Shown: piece after piece, positions 62,314-64,000 of the stretch | Layout: each line of letters opens with the position of its first letter | Numbering within the stretch: position 1 is the first letter of the stretch | Assembly (NCBI RefSeq): GCF_014905415.1 | Contig: NZ_BNEO01000002.1 | Coordinates: forward strand, 186,001 to 250,000 | Direction: 5' to 3' | DNA from: Virgibacillus salexigens | Lineage (GTDB): Bacteria > Bacillota > Bacilli > Bacillales > Amphibacillaceae | DNA length: 64,000 nt | Program-made: the position numbers and the translations under genes | Notes under the pieces: generated by a model | Seen by the model: only the letters and a program-made list of their open reading frames with translations | What the model was told of the DNA's origin: nothing | Database searches by the model: none

Positions 62314-62931
62314 TTATTTACTATTCAACGCTTTATTATAAAACGGTAGTAATTGATTCATTGTCTCCTTTGCAGTATGAAGGAATGCTTCTCCATCAAA
62401 AACTCGCGCATCATTCTTTGGTAAATGTTGACCGATCAGAAATTCGGCCTTTTTAACATCACGGAATCGTTCTAAATCTTTTAATTCAAGTTCGTTTAAT
62501 TGTTTCGCTTCCTTTTTCATATGATCAAGGGAAACAACAAAATTCGACGGCAATTGCTTGATTTCGTCATAGCTATCGATAAAGGTATTGGCAATTTCCG
62601 TTTTGTGATCCAATTCATAAATTAATGCTAACCAAATAAAAACATGGTCATCGAATAAGCCTACTTGAAAGTGAGGGTGCTTTTTATATCCACGTTTATT
62701 ATCAGCTATTGCTAACCAAGTATCTTTAGGAGGATTAACCGTTCTCCTAGCATGTTTAGCAATATGTACAAAAACTTCATTACCTAATTCCATGGATAAA
62801 TAATCTGCTAAGTAATTACCAATTTCCTGAAATTTAGGTTGAATTCTTGTTTGGATTGCTTCCATCCGAGCATCTAACCCGTTAATTAAGAATGTATCAA
62901 AATCACTTTTCTTAAAGCCATTAAACGTCAT
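62314..62931 (-). CDS. yktB: UPF0637 protein YktB
   Basis: A 205-residue soluble protein matching YktB ('GFKKSDFDTFLINGLDARM' near the N-terminus; 'HARRTVNPPKDTWLAIA' in the middle). Function unknown. Upstream is an A+T-rich stretch with an imperfect inverted repeat (about 62955-62986). Confidence 0.88.
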   Translation of the reverse strand: MTFNGFKKSDFDTFLINGLDARMEAIQTRIQPKFQEIGNYLADYLSMELGNEVFVHIAKHARRTVNPPKDTWLAIADNKRGYKKHPHFQVGLFDDHVFIWLALIYELDHKTEIANTFIDSYDEIKQLPSNFVVSLDHMKKEAKQLNELELKDLERFRDVKKAEFLIGQHLPKNDARVFDGEAFLHTAKETMNQLLPFYNKALNSK

Positions 62932-63065
62932 TATATCAACCTTTCTCTTGATGATAATTAATTATTATTTATAATAATTATTAATTATGGTTATACGGAA
63001 GTCAAGTTAAAAACATAATGCATAAAAATAATGTTTAAACAAGCAATTTTTTGGGGAATGTAATA

Positions 63066-63095
63066 CAATAATTCGCGGATTTTTAAGAATTATTG
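63066..63095. repeat. Inverted repeat upstream of ykzI
   Basis: CAATAATTC (63066-63074) and GAATTATTG (63087-63095) form a perfect 9-bp dyad with a 12-bp spacer. It lies about 60 bp before the ykzI start and could be an operator or a leader hairpin. Confidence 0.5.
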
Positions 63096-63154
63096 AACCA
63101 AATTGTAAGAGAGCTCATAAATATATTAAAAGCGATCGAAAGGTTGTGTACAAT

Positions 63155-63346
63155 TTGAAATACGTGATGGAGGCATTACGTCGTAAAGAAGCACTGGAAA
63201 AGCTGCCTGTTATTCGTATGGAAATTGATTATGAACTTGTAACGCTTTATGATGCTATGAAAAACGAGGATACTGTTGGAATAATAAAAAGCAAGGAACG
63301 ACTTAAACAATTAAGAAGACAATGGTTAGAGATTGATCATGCATAA
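63155..63346 (+). CDS. ykzI: YkzI-like small protein
   Basis: A 63-residue, charged, two-helix protein. Its place between yktB and yktC matches ykzI of B. subtilis; function unknown. I choose the TTG at 63155, 11 bases from GAAAGG, over the GTG at 63146, which is only two bases from it. Confidence 0.68.
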   Translation: MKYVMEALRRKEALEKLPVIRMEIDYELVTLYDAMKNEDTVGIIKSKERLKQLRRQWLEIDHA

Positions 63347-63351
63347 AATAA

Positions 63352-63391
63352 AACCTTCATTAAAGCGTTGCTTTAATGAAGGTTCTTTTTT
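63352..63391 (+). terminator. Terminator after ykzI
   Basis: A perfect 15-bp stem (63352-63366 with 63370-63384), a three-base loop and a T-rich tail. Confidence 0.92.
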
Positions 63392-63583
63392 AGTAAGTAA
63401 CTTACATTTAAAGAATGATGCATATAGGGTATCTAAAAGATATTCGCCCAACCCACTTTAGAACAATGTGACACTTTCTATGAACAATGTATAAAGTACT
63501 GTCAAAGAAGTACGAATCCAATGACTTGCTATTATTAATTTGGTAGTATAGGTGATATACAGAACATATTGGAGGGTATACAA

Positions 63584-64000
63584 ATGAATACAGAGGTGCG
63601 TGAAACGATTTTTCAGCATGCTTTGGAATGGGTATTGGAAGCTGGTAAAATGATTAGAGCTCATATGAATGACCCTTTAACCATTAATACGAAATCAAAT
63701 GCAAATGATCTAGTAACCACAATGGATAGAGATATAGAAGCCTTTTTTACTAGTAATATCAAGCAAATATTTCCCGACCATTTTATTTTAAGTGAAGAAG
63801 GATTTGGAGATCAGCTTGATACAATGGATGGAACGGTTTGGATTATTGATCCAATTGATGGGACGATGAATTTCGTACATCAAAAACGTAATTTTGCAAT
63901 ATCTGTGGGAATATATCAGGATGGTATCGGTGAAATTGGGTTCATTTATAACGTGATGGAAGATGTTTTATATAGTGCGAAACGTGGAGAAGGAGCATAT
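63584..64000 (+). CDS. yktC: Inositol monophosphatase-family protein (YktC/SuhB), cut by the window end
   Basis: The first 139 residues of a Mg2+-dependent phosphatase of the inositol monophosphatase family. The metal-binding 'ILSEEGFG' and 'WIIDPIDGTMNFVH' motifs are present. It matches YktC of B. subtilis, an inositol-1-phosphatase. The frame is open to the right edge. The ATG has a GGAGGG ribosome site. Confidence 0.93.
   Translation, partial: MNTEVRETIFQHALEWVLEAGKMIRAHMNDPLTINTKSNANDLVTTMDRDIEAFFTSNIKQIFPDHFILSEEGFGDQLDTMDGTVWIIDPIDGTMNFVHQKRNFAISVGIYQDGIGEIGFIYNVMEDVLYSAKRGEGAY

Noticed and set aside
62945-62995. Fur or other iron box in the A+T-rich repeat before yktB
   Set aside because: The inverted repeat is imperfect and made only of A and T; it does not match a Fur site.

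Overview
This is a low-GC Gram-positive, endospore-forming Bacillaceae chromosome segment. The evidence is a spoVA-type operon, a Spo0E-like regulator, a YjcZ-type peptide, an SR1P peptide, and gene orders matching Bacillus subtilis: ykuL-dapH-dapL-ykuS-ykuV; ktrC-rnjA-rpoY-ykrA-def-ykyA-pdhABCD; and SR1P-yktA-yktB-ykzI-yktC. A CPA1 Na+/H+ antiporter, a BCCT betaine carrier, two dicarboxylate-type carriers and K+ uptake genes fit a halotolerant or alkaliphilic relative such as Oceanobacillus. That assignment is inference from gene content. I see no rRNA, tRNA, insertion sequence or CRISPR array.

Layout. 1-9.7 kb: an operon of a flavin monooxygenase and an ATP-grasp ligase, a cation/proton antiporter, a uracil permease under a PyrR-type attenuator, a stand-alone C-terminal piece of an acyl-CoA synthetase, a type II NADH dehydrogenase, a VanW protein, YceI and a lone phage-type holin. 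9.8-20 kb: PepF peptidase, TPP riboswitch with thiT, a SigB-type stress gene, a permease, then cstA followed by a small CC-ending protein and an ArsA/Get3-like ATPase. 20-23.8 kb: a seven-gene spoVA2-type operon (DUF1657, YhcN/YlaJ lipoprotein, SpoVAC, SpoVAD, SpoVAEb, DUF1657, DUF421) behind a SigG-like promoter. 24-40 kb: nitroreductase, ywpF, ktrD, a PAS-GGDEF-EAL protein, a zinc-ribbon/S1C protease pair, signal peptidase, patA, several small proteins, an SCO lipoprotein, the Tat substrate YkuE, and the czcD-czrA zinc-resistance operon. 40-47 kb: darB/ykuL, dapH-dapL, ykuS, ykuV and the heterodimeric ABC exporter yknUV. 47-64 kb: ktrC, RNase J1 with the RNA polymerase epsilon subunit, ykrA, def, ykyA, the pyruvate dehydrogenase operon, an opuD-type betaine carrier, a deacetylase lipoprotein, SR1P and the ykt genes, ending inside a suhB-type gene.

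How the genes work together. PatA, DapH and DapL make up the acetylated branch to diaminopimelate but are split over two loci. KtrD (membrane) and KtrC (RCK) form one K+ channel from distant genes, and DarB, a c-di-AMP receptor in its family, lies between them. CzrA and CzcD form a zinc sensing and efflux unit. PdhABCD, the YumB-type NADH dehydrogenase and CstA serve central carbon and energy metabolism. Sporulation is represented by the spoVA operon, Spo0E-like and YjcZ-like genes.

The most interesting items are the spoVA2-type operon with a DUF421 protein that appears to carry a DUF1657-like tail; the cstA / CC-terminal protein / cysteine-free ArsA-like ATPase unit, split by a terminator; the monooxygenase/ATP-grasp pair; and a patA transcript that appears to run antisense through a Spo0E-like gene.
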